Positions 24,226 through 34,739 of a stretch of 64,000 bases of DNA are shown piece after piece (within the stretch, counting starts at the first letter, position 1; every line of letters starts with the position of its first letter). The DNA is taken from contig JANFAH010000013.1 of the NCBI GenBank assembly GCA_024663395.1, positions 868,001-932,000 of the forward strand. Reading direction: 5' to 3'. This stretch comes from Pisolithus tinctorius (Eukaryota; Basidiomycota; Agaricomycetes; Boletales; Pisolithaceae). The position numbers and the translations under genes were made by a program. Under the pieces are notes generated by a model. It was not told the origin of the DNA. It worked only from the letters and a program-made list of their open reading frames with translations, and did no database searches.

Positions 24226-25257
24226 TCAGTCTAAGCGTTGCACGGGTTGGGGATTTCTAGGTGTGGTGGAAGATGACAGAGCTGTGGAGGGGCATGAGAT
24301 GTTGCTATAGGATGGGGTAATAATGGCATACGAGTTTTGGTCGATGATGTGGAGGACGGGAGGAACGCATAGTGACGTAGATCCACAGACCTGCCCTCCA
24401 AGTGTCCAGATGGTGTCGACGATTCCCAAGCGATAGAAGGTGGCTACGGGTTGGGCATGACGACGGGGAACGCTCACGAAGTCGAGTGATAACCATCCAC
24501 GGTCGTTTAGGGAGTGTATGTGTGATCTGCAAGCGAATGGGGGATGATGGGTCTCTTCGCAGGCAATGAAACGAAAGCCACGGGACTTGTATTTAAGGAG
24601 AGCGCGGATGTGACTTGGAGAGAAGGTACGTTCGTGAAGGCTGGCAGTGTTGATCATGGCGCGGTGGCGTAGGGTTAGCGAGGGGTAGGCGCAGAATAGG
24701 GAGTCGGCGGTGAAGAAATTCATGACGGCAGTTGAATGGAATTGAAAAATGGGAGAGAGAGCTGATGTAGTTTTGGAGACGATGACGTCGATGAGTCTTT
24801 GGCCGTTTCCGAAGGTGGTGACTGTAAAGATGGTGGAGGGGGAGTAGTCACTGTCATCGGTGTTGCGCTTGCAAACAATGTTGTAGTTATGTTTATTGAG
24901 GAGGTTGTAGAGTTGCGTGCGGTTGTTCCGAGAGACATATATGTCGAGGTCTGAGGTTGCCCAGTTGCATGCGTTGGCAGGGAGTACCATACGAAGCGCT
25001 GCGGATCCGGATACAACGGCATCGCATGCCGAAAGTATGTTGGTAGTCACTTCAGGGTTAGGGAAGAAAGGGCTGCACGTAGTTCGCAGACGGTGTTGTA
25101 GATACCACCTGATGCGTTTAGCATTGGTGGTTGACATTGCAGCGAAGCTTAGTAAGTCTCTGATATCGCAATGCTCGAGCACGAGTTGTAAGAGGTTGAC
25201 GTGGGTGAAGAGAGGGAATTCGCACGTTGGAGGGGCAGCAGTCAACATGTTGAACAC
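24226..25257 (-). CDS. F-box-like / nucleotidyltransferase-like hypothetical protein, single exon
   Basis: Open frame of 343 codons with no intron. The N-terminal 45 residues (THVNLLQLVLEHCDIRDLLS FAAMS) resemble a degenerate F-box helix set. Residues 75-130 read VVSGSAALRMVLP followed by WATSDLDIYVSRNNRTQLYN, the GS..…DLDIY pattern of nucleotidyltransferase-fold proteins, with two acidic residues in DLD and a later DVIVSK strand. The C-terminal third is beta-rich without motifs. Whether it has transferase activity is unknown. It lies on the same strand as, and downstream of, the Helitron helicase, with other unknown genes between, so it may be captured cargo. First Met at 25257; MLTAAPPTCEF three codons later is an alternative. 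Confidence 0.55.
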   Translation of the reverse strand: MFNMLTAAPPTCEFPLFTHVNLLQLVLEHCDIRDLLSFAAMSTTNAKRIRWYLQHRLRTTCSPFFPNPEVTTNILSACDAVVSGSAALRMVLPANACNWATSDLDIYVSRNNRTQLYNLLNKHNYNIVCKRNTDDSDYSPSTIFTVTTFGNGQRLIDVIVSKTTSALSPIFQFHSTAVMNFFTADSLFCAYPSLTLRHRAMINTASLHERTFSPSHIRALLKYKSRGFRFIACEETHHPPFACRSHIHSLNDRGWLSLDFVSVPRRHAQPVATFYRLGIVDTIWTLGGQVCGSTSLCVPPVLHIIDQNSYAIITPSYSNISCPSTALSSSTTPRNPQPVQRLD

Positions 25258-25618
25258 CGTTGGGCGATATGTCTCTCGCGTTCATTTTATGTCAAGAATC
25301 TTGATGTCGTCATAGGCTGGTATAGGGGTCAGCGGGGTGGTCAGGGGTTTGAGTAATGCTATTGAAAAGTAAATTTGACAATCGAGAATCGACAATTTCC
25401 TTTCGGGGTTTTACAAATGTGTAGAAACGTCACATCGCAATATCAATCTAAAAGGGGAAAATGTCGGTCTAGAGCCGAAGTGCGTAGAAAGAAAGAAAGT
25501 GTCGTTGCGGAGAGGGTCCTATCCGTACACTAATTGGTGTTAAATCTGTTGGAGTTGCTCGCTGTCTGAGGGATGGCTTGGGATCAGATTGTTTAATCTG
25601 GGCTTAGATCAGATGCTA
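25258..25618. other. Intergenic region
   Basis: Promoter of the 24.2-kb gene on the minus strand; no coding signal seen. Confidence 0.4.
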
Positions 25619-26496
25619 TTAAAGGGGGAGGAGGGAATTGAAATACAATGTGAGGGCATCTAGTATGGGATCTAAGTCGTTTTCAGGCCAAATGTGGACG
25701 GGATGGCCGTGGGGGCCAATGCGAATGAATAGATACGACGCTTGAGAACGCTGGTGTCGGTGACGACGACGATCAAAAATGATGTGGAAGTGGTAGTCTT
25801 TTACGTGGACATTGGTCTCACAGAGCGTACTGTCGACAGGGAAGACGTTGTTTTGTACTAAAATTTCGATGTCGTTATCGAGGCTTTTAAATGATACAAC
25901 GCGTTGTCCGCTGCTTTCATGCAGGGAGAGATAGAAGGCGAGAACTGATGTCATGAGGACTGATGGGGTTTGCGAGATTAACATCTCTGCTATATATTTA
26001 TTGTCTATATCGCGATTGAAAGACGGTGAGGTCAGCGCGGGTGATGACGAGGTAGCCGGGGATTTACCCCGACGAAGATGACGATGGTGACATTATGGAG
26101 AGGTCGAGATGCGATTACAAATTTGGAAAGGAGGGAAATGATGTATGTTAAGGGGGGTGGAAGATTGTCTATGACGGTGCAACGTTCGAGGCCATTGTCG
26201 AAAGACAGTCCGTTGTAAAAACATAGAGTGAGAGAAACCAAAAAGTCAGTTAATGATGAAATGTGCACTAGGAACTTTTAAATTGCGAGATCCGCGATTT
26301 CAACTCCACTTTCATTGCTCTGTTCTGGATTGAGGTAATACGGATCTTGAAGGAGGTAAACGGCCTCGAGTTCGAATTGTGCTTTGGAAATGCTCCAACG
26401 TCCATTCTCATCCTTTTGACGATAACGATTAAGATGCATTTCTAGCAAGACAAGTGCGCGTTTTTGGAGGTAGGAAATGTTGAGTTTGGTCATCAT
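25619..26496 (-). CDS. Unrecognised protein, possible Helitron cargo
   Basis: Three exons: MTKLNISYLQKRALVLLEMH near 26490, a middle exon running LTDFLVSLTLCFYNGLSFDN to VTIVIFVG, and, after an intron that could run from gtaaatcc (near 26066) to gcagag, MLISQTPSVLMTSVLAFYLS to the stop at 25619. The last exon has a His-rich patch (HFHIIFDRRRHRHQRS). The first intron is less sure. No family recognised. Same strand as the Helitron genes. Confidence 0.4.
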
Positions 26497-26706
26497 ACTT
26501 TTGCTTTTAAGTATTTCACGAGCGTCATAAATTGAGCTGAAAAGAATGGGCTGGGATCGGGATGAAAAAGGGTTGGGGGTTATTTGTTAATAGACATACG
26601 GTACCACCGTTCTTCGGGCTCTGCCAGCGGACAGTACGGAGAAGGCCACGGTCGTGTTCATTTATAGCTGTTCACAGTGACGACGAATGTTAAGGTTTGT
26701 TCAAAT

Positions 26707-27557
26707 TTAGATGGGGGAGAACGAACGTAGTTTTGGGGAAGAGAATTCCGACAGTAATCGGTTTGCGTATTGCCCTAGCTTTGACGACAGTGAAAGGATT
26801 GTGATAGAGCACTGACTGTCCGGTGCGCCGTTTTTCATGAACCACGTGCTGGTGATATGTCTGAGAAGCCAAATGTTGATGGGTTCGTTTGTGCTCGGAT
26901 TGCAGAGCACTTTGCTGTGGTCTTCATAGGGGTCCGTCGTCCCCCAGGTCGCGGTGGGTAAGATGCGTCCGAGCCCAAAGGTGTTGGCGTCACTGTTGCA
27001 ATATGTGGAGAGTATTTTGATGCAGCTTAATGTATTGAAAGGGGGGCATTGTTGGAAATCATTAGTAGGCGATGGTTGGGGGTATCTGTAGACACTTACT
27101 TTAGCAATGGCTCTGGACAGGTAGATACGCGATCGTGGTCAAAGTGACAAGGTTCAGGGGCAGGGCCTAACGCGCCGATGGTCCCTGTGATCGTTGTCGA
27201 AGCGTGAAGAGCATTGTCAGAAGACAAATCTTGCGAGGGGGCAGCAGTGTCCTGTGATTGGGAGGCGGTGGATTGGTGGGACATGGGCCCATCAGTAGTA
27301 ATAGAGGTGCTTGTGCTTGGGAGGGTGCCCATCGAGGGCGTGGATGTAGGGTCAGGTTCCTCGCTCGAGGGAGGCTCGCCAGGGACAGGATGGGAGGCGA
27401 TGGATGTTGTAGTACTTACGGTAGTTGGCGATTCAGTCTGGGGAACAGCCGGCTCATCGGACATTGAGGCTGGAGTAGCCAGAGAGGTGGCAGCTGTTCG
27501 CATTCGTTTGGGAGGGGATACATCTTTATTTTGAGAGGCGTCACGTTTAGGACCCAT
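26707..27557 (-). CDS. Unrecognised protein with a Ser/Thr-rich N-terminus, possible Helitron cargo
   Basis: Exon 1 starts MGPKRDASQNKDVSPPKRMR, a basic, nuclear-localisation-like start, followed by about 110 residues rich in S, T and P, ending CPEPLLK. An intron (gtaagt near 27095 to ..cattaag near 27020) leads to a folded-looking exon: CIKILSTYCNSDANTFGLGR, WGTTDPYEDHSKVLCNPSTN and NIWLLRHITSTWFMKNGAPD. The end is uncertain because a second frame (SVLYHNPFTVVKARA) looks equally protein-like, so a frameshift near 26820 is possible. An upstream Met at 27608 is in frame. Function unknown. Confidence 0.45.
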
Positions 27558-28062
27558 CGTGGAGGATGACGGGAGGGAGTGTAAGGTAGGAATGCTTACA
27601 AGGACCACACTCTCTCCCCAGAAAAGAATCGTTGGGGACGGTAGATATTGGGGAGACGGTGAACCTGTGGAAGAAGAATTTTCACGTTGGTCCGGTGATC
27701 ATATAGGGTGGAGGTGGATGCAGACCTTCACCGTGATTCGAGAGGATGCGTTAAGAATAGTATGTTATAATAATCATTACAGCGAAAATGAATATCATGG
27801 TTCTATGCCAATCGTAGTGATTCGAGAAAATGTGTGAAGGATAGTATGTTATGTGATCATTATAGCGAAGACGAACTCTATGATTCTAAGTGGTCTTTAA
27901 CGTTTACACGGCAAGACGTAATGTAATGTGGAGATTTTGTTAGGTTACAAGGGTGGTGAAGTTGCCTGGAATGTTGTGGAACGGCGGCTGATCAACTGTG
28001 AAGTCGACGCGGAATTCAGCTCGCGCATAGTTGGTTCTGATGGGCAAACATCCGGGACCTCT

Positions 28063-29105
28063 TTAGTAGATTGGTTGGTTCGCATGCGTCTGATCTCTTT
28101 TGGGGTGGATGTCGCTATTGGAGTTCCGGTAGGCTGTGGCAACACTGTTAATAATTCGTCTTAAGTTGGAGTGAGGGTTACAAGCCTGTGAAGGACCGGT
28201 GGACTGCAGGCGCAGGATTTGTTTGCACGTCAAGAAGACGCGTAAGTGGGTCTGGGTGGCATGAGTTCGAATAACGACGAGATCGAATTCTGCGTCGATC
28301 TCGACGAAATCACCGCGGGATAGCAGAACTTCGTGAATCGCTGTTATGCTTCCGTCCCCTTGCATTTCTAGAATCTCGAGTGGCCCGTTCCATTCCCAAG
28401 GGGGCTCCGGAAGGCTTGGAACGCGGACATTTTGAGCTGTGGCATTCCGGGTAACGTGCTGCGCCCGAGATTCTTCCAAATCCGACAGGCACTTGGGCAT
28501 AATTTCAGTGTTTTGAAATGAAAGTGGAGCAAAAGACGAGGACGGGAATACCTTGGTAAAGACCTTTCTTTGCATATGTAGGTGGTGTCGAAATTGAATG
28601 GATAGGAGTGGTATTTTCAGAACGCGGCTGGCAAAGGTTGCTGCTAGATTCAAGTGTTCAACTTGATTCTGCCACGCAGCCGTGTTACCCATGCTGCTGA
28701 TTGATAGGCTTTGAACAGCGTACGCTGCCCTCGCGCAGTCACTGTGAGCGTGGTCAACATTAGTGACGAGGGGAATGTTTTGAATGCTGACCCGTTCCAA
28801 TTTCCGAAATCACCAACGCAAAATTTGTCGAGGAATCTGTAGATGCGTACAGACACCGGGAACAACACGTTACAGGGTTCGGGAACGGGTAAGGTTTTGT
28901 AGACGAGCATGTGAGAGCGTCTACGGTCAGGAGCGCTGGGATGTTGGGCAATAGTTGCCCATTCGATCATTTGGGAAAGGGAGCTGGGGAAACGTTCCCA
29001 CAGCTGGAGCTCATGATCGGGCATGTGGTTTTGGATGATAGTCTGCAAATCGCCCGTCCATAGGTCAGCGCCGAGTAAGTGACCTGGAGACGGTAAGAAA
29101 GACAT
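28063..29105 (-). pseudogene. Unrecognised Helitron-adjacent gene broken by one frameshift
   Basis: The first frame starts MSFLPSPGHLLGADLWTGDL and runs well to FLDKFCVGDFGN near 28808. Protein-like sequence then continues in another frame (LERVSIQNIPLVTNVDHAHS ... to 28063) without GT..AG borders at the join, where a GGAAATTGG stretch looks one base short. The product would be about 345 residues with a mostly globular composition and a late segment LEILEMQGDGSITAIHEVLL. No family recognised. It begins about 135 bp downstream of the helicase stop on the same strand. Confidence 0.5.
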
Positions 29106-29239
29106 GGGGGGAATGGGGTATGTAGATTGTGCGAGCACTTGATTTTAAATCAGCGGTTGTCTTTTATGCTGAGTAAAGGAAATTCGGGATACTGGATGCG
29201 CCTAGGTGTGTAAAAGTTGACGTGATGTAGGCAACGACG

Positions 29240-32200
29240 TCAGAGCGGGGTTGAGTCGCCGTCTGTGTCAGGAATAGCAGGAGATACATCGATCTGTGAC
29301 GAAGTACATGTCGACGTCACTGTTACGGAGAGATGGCGTTTGGTGAAGGTCACGGTTGTGGCGGTATCGAGGTTTGCTAGGCGTTGTAACTCATTGCGAA
29401 GATCGTGTTGCAAATGGCCGAGGGTTCGGTGAGCGGAGAAGGGCCATAAGATCGCAAGGTTGGAAAGGGAACGGGCGCGGGATAACATGACGTATGCATG
29501 TTGTACCCCTCTTGCGCTAGCCAAATCGACGATAACTTTGTCGAGGGTAGTGCCTTGTGCCCTGTAGTCAGTTAAAGCCCACCCTGGCACTACGGGAACC
29601 TGGCGGCGGGTGATTCGAAATCTTCCCACATGCTCAGTAATGTAAGGGAACGAACATGTTTGAGGAAAGATGGCAACAATATGTGCATCTTCTCCCGGCA
29701 ACTGTAATGTAGATGCTGGTACAGAAACGTAAACACACCTGAGGACACGTTTTCCATTCACTGCAGAGCATACGATGTCCCGTACTGTCCCGCGTGCACC
29801 ATTCACAACTTTTCCAGCAACGCAAAGGTTTTCCGTGATGATGACCGGCATACCCGGCAGGAGCGGGAGTCGACCAAGGATATCTTTGGATTCCTTCGGA
29901 CGTAGCATTGCCAGCCGCTCGTCCTCCTCTCCAGTGAGATGTTCCCCATCACAGAAATGCTCTGCGTAGCAATATTCGAACGGTTGACCTGTATCACGAG
30001 CGAATGATTTCGCCATCTCTTTGTTCCAACGATCGCGCAGCCGACGTTCACCAAAGACAATTGGGGCCTCGGAGAAATGTAGGAAATCTTCCTTCGAGTT
30101 TGATCGTAATTCGGTAAGCAGTCTCAGTTGCAAACAGTGCCAATCGGAGGGGGGTGAGCCGGGTGACGTTGTTGCTGTTCCAAGTCTGATCCGACCAAGC
30201 ATTTCAATAAAAGTGGGATCTGCTCTTGCTCGTTCGTTTTCGACAAGTTGAACTACATGAGTCAGGGATCTCCATAGAAAGGCTCCAAATAAATGCCGTT
30301 GAGCTTTGACAGTTTCAAAGGTACATCTCGCTAAGTTATTTACGACGGCGTGCGAATACAAGGCAGTACCACTCACAGGCCGAAGTTGGGCCATATCACC
30401 AGCGAAGATGACATTGACACCACCAAAAGGTTTATCTTTACTCTCAGGATCTCCTGTCTTCGCAAGACTTATACGGTTTGCTATATCGGAGAGCAGTTCT
30501 GCAGAAATCATCGAAACTTCGTCCAAAACCAAATACGTGACGTCTCGCCATATTTCCTGCAACTCGTCGATGTCGACATTCCCTCCGCGTCGTCTGTCTT
30601 TTCCCTGAGTTCGAGAATTCATTAGAGTAAGTGCGTGGATTGTAAAACCATCGATGAGGCATGCGGCACTACCTGTCGGGGCACTCAACAGAATCTCTCG
30701 GGAGCGACCGAGTTGAGCAAACGCATCCACAATCGCCCGTATGAGATGACTTTTCCCGGATCCTCCGATACCAGTGATGAACATCAACATTTGTTCCGGG
30801 TCATCCCGCAACATGTGCTCGATTATTATCGTAAAGGCGCGTTTTTGTTCTTCATTATTCTGAAGTGTCCACTTTGAAATCATATGTGACAGGAAGGTTT
30901 CTCGTTCGAGGTTCTTTGCCGTGGCCTGATTAGCGGAGCGCGCACTTTCCACTGTACCGACGTCGAGGGACGGAGACCACTTGTCAAGAGAGGTACGAGG
31001 ACGCTTTCTACTCGTTGATGCCTCATCAACGTCGATGTCCTCGCTAACCGCAGATCTTTCAGGTCGTTTGCGCTTTCGCTGCGAATTCATGTATGTATTA
31101 TGGAGAGAAATCTGATCTTCCATATCAAAACTGACTTCAAGGATTCGACCATCGAAGGTATTCGAACGCTCACGCCACTTCGGATTCCCATGAAGTGCCC
31201 GCGACACAGCAATGATGTCCAACTCGTCCTGAGGGAGGATGGCGCCTGACTGGTCGTCTAAATCTCCAGAAAGCTGGGACTCGGACTCACGCTGGTCCGT
31301 TTGATCCAGGTCCGAATCGAGAATGAGCGCTTCTTTTAAGAGTTCTACATCAAATCCACTGGCTTTCTGTACCCGGAAATCAGAAGAGTCTTTCCCCCGC
31401 GGCGTCTTCTTATTATACTCGTCCCGCACGACATCCCTGGCATCCCTACACTCCAATTCAATGAGGAAGTTCGATATTATGCTGGAGGCGGAAGTTCCGA
31501 AGTGGTAAGCATCAAATGCTTCAGTCCAACATGAATAACCACAGAGCAGATCGGAGGGTTTTCGCCACGTACAGAAGAGAAGTAACATTGCCCGGCAGAA
31601 CTCTTCCATGCGCCAGTCAACTTTGCGGGGCAAAGGAATCGATTCCCCTAGCAAAACGGGCACGACAAAGGTGTTGCGCATACACAGTTCATGAGTACTG
31701 AATTGCGGATGCGCGGGATCTGCGAACGGCGCTCGAAATCTGCACAAATATGCTGGACGTTCGGCAGCTGAACCCGTCGCGTCATTTTCATGCACTGTGC
31801 GTTTTTCAAGTGCCATGTCTGTATTGCTTCCGGTCCGTTTAACTTTTTGCGTTTGTTCCCAGAACTGCCATAAGCGCATCTCCTCGAAAGGTGCCATGGT
31901 GGGACGCATTGTGTAATCCAAAGGCTCCAACACCACAGACAGCGTATCATCGGACGCATGTGCCATACACGTCGAACCACACACATTTCCAGGACAATCT
32001 GCACCGGCTTGTGCTCCGCAGTCGCAATCACCGTCGACGTGAAGCTCATGCAGCAACGCTATGTCGATAAATTCATAAAATCGTACGGTACGGAACTCAT
32101 GGCTAGTGTAATAATCACCACCTCCGATTAAATAGCTCATAACCTGTTGGTGGGAGACCTCGCGCCTGCCCATCATAGCATTGACAGCTTTTGTCAGCAA

Positions 32201-32266
32201 GTTTCGTTCGCACACCGTTGAAGAAGCCTCCACATCACCCATAAAACGTTTCCGATGACTGTCCAT
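29240..32266 (-). CDS. Helitron PIF1-like DNA helicase region (1008 codons)
   Basis: Superfamily-1 5'-3' helicase half of the Helitron RepHel protein. Walker A is GIGGSGKSHLIRAI (about 30740-30775). Walker B is YLVLDEVSMIS, followed by FGGVNVIFAGDMAQLRPVSG. Motif IV/V regions read GMPVIITENLCVAGKVVNGA and WALTDYRAQGTTLDKVIVDL, and motif VI is AYVMLSRARSLSNLAIL. The N-terminal 450 residues continue from the Rep region, with CDCGAQAGADCPGNVCGSTC as a Cys cluster. The Met at 32266 is probably not a natural start: the protein-like sequence continues upstream (VGLQAIHAAMDSHRK) to a frameshift near 32306. The helicase half itself is fully open. Confidence 0.9.
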   Translation of the reverse strand: MDSHRKRFMGDVEASSTVCERNLLTKAVNAMMGRREVSHQQVMSYLIGGGDYYTSHEFRTVRFYEFIDIALLHELHVDGDCDCGAQAGADCPGNVCGSTCMAHASDDTLSVVLEPLDYTMRPTMAPFEEMRLWQFWEQTQKVKRTGSNTDMALEKRTVHENDATGSAAERPAYLCRFRAPFADPAHPQFSTHELCMRNTFVVPVLLGESIPLPRKVDWRMEEFCRAMLLLFCTWRKPSDLLCGYSCWTEAFDAYHFGTSASSIISNFLIELECRDARDVVRDEYNKKTPRGKDSSDFRVQKASGFDVELLKEALILDSDLDQTDQRESESQLSGDLDDQSGAILPQDELDIIAVSRALHGNPKWRERSNTFDGRILEVSFDMEDQISLHNTYMNSQRKRKRPERSAVSEDIDVDEASTSRKRPRTSLDKWSPSLDVGTVESARSANQATAKNLERETFLSHMISKWTLQNNEEQKRAFTIIIEHMLRDDPEQMLMFITGIGGSGKSHLIRAIVDAFAQLGRSREILLSAPTGSAACLIDGFTIHALTLMNSRTQGKDRRRGGNVDIDELQEIWRDVTYLVLDEVSMISAELLSDIANRISLAKTGDPESKDKPFGGVNVIFAGDMAQLRPVSGTALYSHAVVNNLARCTFETVKAQRHLFGAFLWRSLTHVVQLVENERARADPTFIEMLGRIRLGTATTSPGSPPSDWHCLQLRLLTELRSNSKEDFLHFSEAPIVFGERRLRDRWNKEMAKSFARDTGQPFEYCYAEHFCDGEHLTGEEDERLAMLRPKESKDILGRLPLLPGMPVIITENLCVAGKVVNGARGTVRDIVCSAVNGKRVLRCVYVSVPASTLQLPGEDAHIVAIFPQTCSFPYITEHVGRFRITRRQVPVVPGWALTDYRAQGTTLDKVIVDLASARGVQHAYVMLSRARSLSNLAILWPFSAHRTLGHLQHDLRNELQRLANLDTATTVTFTKRHLSVTVTSTCTSSQIDVSPAIPDTDGDSTPL

Positions 32267-34180
32267 AGCTGCATGAATGGCCTGAAGACCGACGTGTACT
32301 TGTAATTCGTTTTTGTGATATAATCACTGACATAGTAAGTCAATGCTTTTGCTGCTGCACCAGACCCAATGAACTTAATGTCCATGTTACATTGCAACAG
32401 GAATAAAACAACGTCGTTATAATTATTGATCCATGGATGATGTCGCCGAAGAAGGATAGATTGTGTCTCAGGATCGAGGTAAGACAGCGTGCGGACGGAA
32501 CCATCAATTCGCATCCGACAATTCTCATCTTGGGGTTCCTCTCCGGGGCGAAGATGTTTAAAACAGGTTGGGGTATGTTCATGCCAATTACACTGAATTG
32601 CAAGGCGCGTGACGAATTCATGAAATGCATCTTCGAAGACACTCTGCTCACACATGGCAATCTGAGGTGGCTCCTGTAAACGAGGATCGGGCACATCCTC
32701 CGCTCGTGCAGGTTTTGATGAACCTGTATCTCCAATGCTCTCAATCGTCGTTCCAGGAAGTTCACACCGGATAACGTCCTCCAACCAGCGGAAGAGCAAA
32801 CCTTCAAACCGTTCGTCATTCATCATCATCGACCGCAACCGTTCCGGATTTGGATGTCCATCAATCCACAGCAACATATGGCAGTGAAGGGTCCCTCTTC
32901 CCTGCGCCTCCACCGTACCGTAGTATCCGGAACATCTTCCAAACAAACCGCTGCCATTGTTATATTTAATAACGACGTCTATGAAACCCTGGATGAGAAC
33001 GTCGAACGCCTTAGCCGCAGCGGCTGGATGGGAAGCGACGAAGACAGCCCACTCATATGCCCCGAGTTGGCACCATAGAGATACGTCTAGACCCCCAAAG
33101 TGAGCGACAAGAACATTCGTCAGGTCATGCGGATTTAAAGTTAGGAAAAACGCAGGGGTACCCAGTTGCCGTGTCAGTGAGCGAATTTCGTTGCGCCGAC
33201 ATAGCTTGTACCCATCACTACCAGGCAATGAACGACAGATTACATTTAGCTCTCGAAACAATCGGAGCGCGCCCCTTTCGCCAACGGTCTCGACCTTCGC
33301 CCTTGGGTCCCGTTCCAATTTCTCGGCCAAAGATGTTATGAAGGACTCAGCCTCATGAATGTCACTCACAAGGCTGTGGCATCGTGCTGACGGTATGGAG
33401 AATGCCACATTCTCACTTGCCGCCCGTTTCTGCAAAATATTCCAGCATACAAAAGGAAAACTCGGGTCTTGCGCGAAGGGCGAATCCACTTGTCGCAGCA
33501 AATTTTTCAATTGACGTTGGAAGGAAATGTGTTGTTCAGGTCGTCGAGCAGGATGGTTAAACCCACCGATCCCCCAAGGATTGAGGTGGGGGAACACTGC
33601 GGTCAAAAAGGCAGGCAAGTTGTCATTCATCAACTCAGAACCAGTACGACTGACTAGAAACCTCTTGTGATCCAAAGCGTGGGCCAGTGCAGTTGCTTTC
33701 ATAGCCTGGCGCGACCGCTCGGAACGATCCCCATCAATATATGCAACCGTTTCTGTAACGAGATCTGCAGTAATTGCAGACCAATCGCTACCGTCACTGG
33801 CATCGACTGACTCATCGCTGTCTCGAAGATGAGTAATCTCAACTCCTTGCAGAACGCCTGTATCTTCTTCGCCATTCACCAATGCGGCCAGGTTCTCCGC
33901 ACTGAAAGTGATTCCATTCTTCGAATACCACTCATTGTTAGAAACCAACCACTCGATTATACACTTGACCCTTGATTTACAGACGAGAACAGGCGGGAAT
34001 TTGCGCAAAGCATCTGCGCTGGGACGAAAGGTACCACCTGCAAACACCACACACACAGCCCCCCGCAAATCGCTCGCTGTCGGCGGAAGGACATTGGACA
34101 GAGAAGAAGGATCCTGAGGCAAGAGAGCAACATTCCCTCTGTTAAACCGCTGACTGGCTTCCTCAGGAACACGCCCCCCT
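32194..34180 (-). pseudogene. Helitron Rep region (DUF6570-like + Helitron-like N domain)
   Basis: Open from a TGA at 34180-34182 to the frameshift near 32306, overlapping the helicase frame. The N-terminal part (AVCVVFAGGTFRPSADALRK) resembles the DUF6570 domain next to fungal Helitron helicases. The Helitron-like domain includes PAFFLTLNPHDLTNVLVAHF and YYGTVEAQGRGTLHCHMLLW; HCH is the metal-binding HUH motif of rolling-circle nucleases. Downstream YYVSDYITK matches the catalytic two-tyrosine motif. Just after it the natural frame is lost: one base is missing around AACGAATTAC (32303-32310), so Rep and helicase are no longer translated together. The Met at 34122 could start a truncated Rep. 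Confidence 0.8.
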
Positions 34181-34341
34181 CAGACGCTCCTAGTTTGATA
34201 ATGATGGGTAACGATAGTAGCGCGACAGGTGGCGACAAGCATCAGTTCCACCGCACTACTAGTCTGTATACATCGCTGAATGTCTTGGGGCAACTCACTC
34301 AATGCATAATATTGAAAATTAGCTATCGCGTCCTTTGGTTG

Positions 34342-34735
34342 TCACGGCGGCTTTGCCATAAGAGCCTTTCGACACGAAGTACACATCTGCACCTTCTCGA
34401 TATCATCCAAGCAACACATCCCTCGAGGACAAAGTATGGCGCCATGGTACTTTTCTAAATCATACGACTGGGGTCGACATTGATAAGGCAACCAATCATT
34501 CCTTAAAACAGAAAGCATTTGCGCGCTGGGAACGATATCTACAAGTTCACGACACCAAATCAACTGTGCACACACCGCACAAACTCCCTCCTCAAGATGC
34601 TGTGGAGACATAGTGTTCTGCCAATCGCAGATGATGTCGAATTTATCACTCGAGGATCGCATCAGAGGATAACTGAAAGGTTCCTCTCCACCCCCCGTAA
34701 CCGGTGTCACACACCAAAGGTGTTGTGGACATGGT
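34342..34735 (-). pseudogene. Helitron N-terminal Cys-motif region
   Basis: Reads DKFDIICDWQNTMSPQHLEE then GVCAVCAQLIW and, at the other end, MCTSCRKALMAKPP before a TGA at 34342-34344. CxxC pairs at both ends suggest a zinc site. Sequence continues in frame after the TGA (QPKDAIANFQYYALSELPQD), so this is a nonsense break inside one gene. The right edge abuts the inserted LTR-like element. Confidence 0.7.
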
Positions 34736-34739
34736 TACA

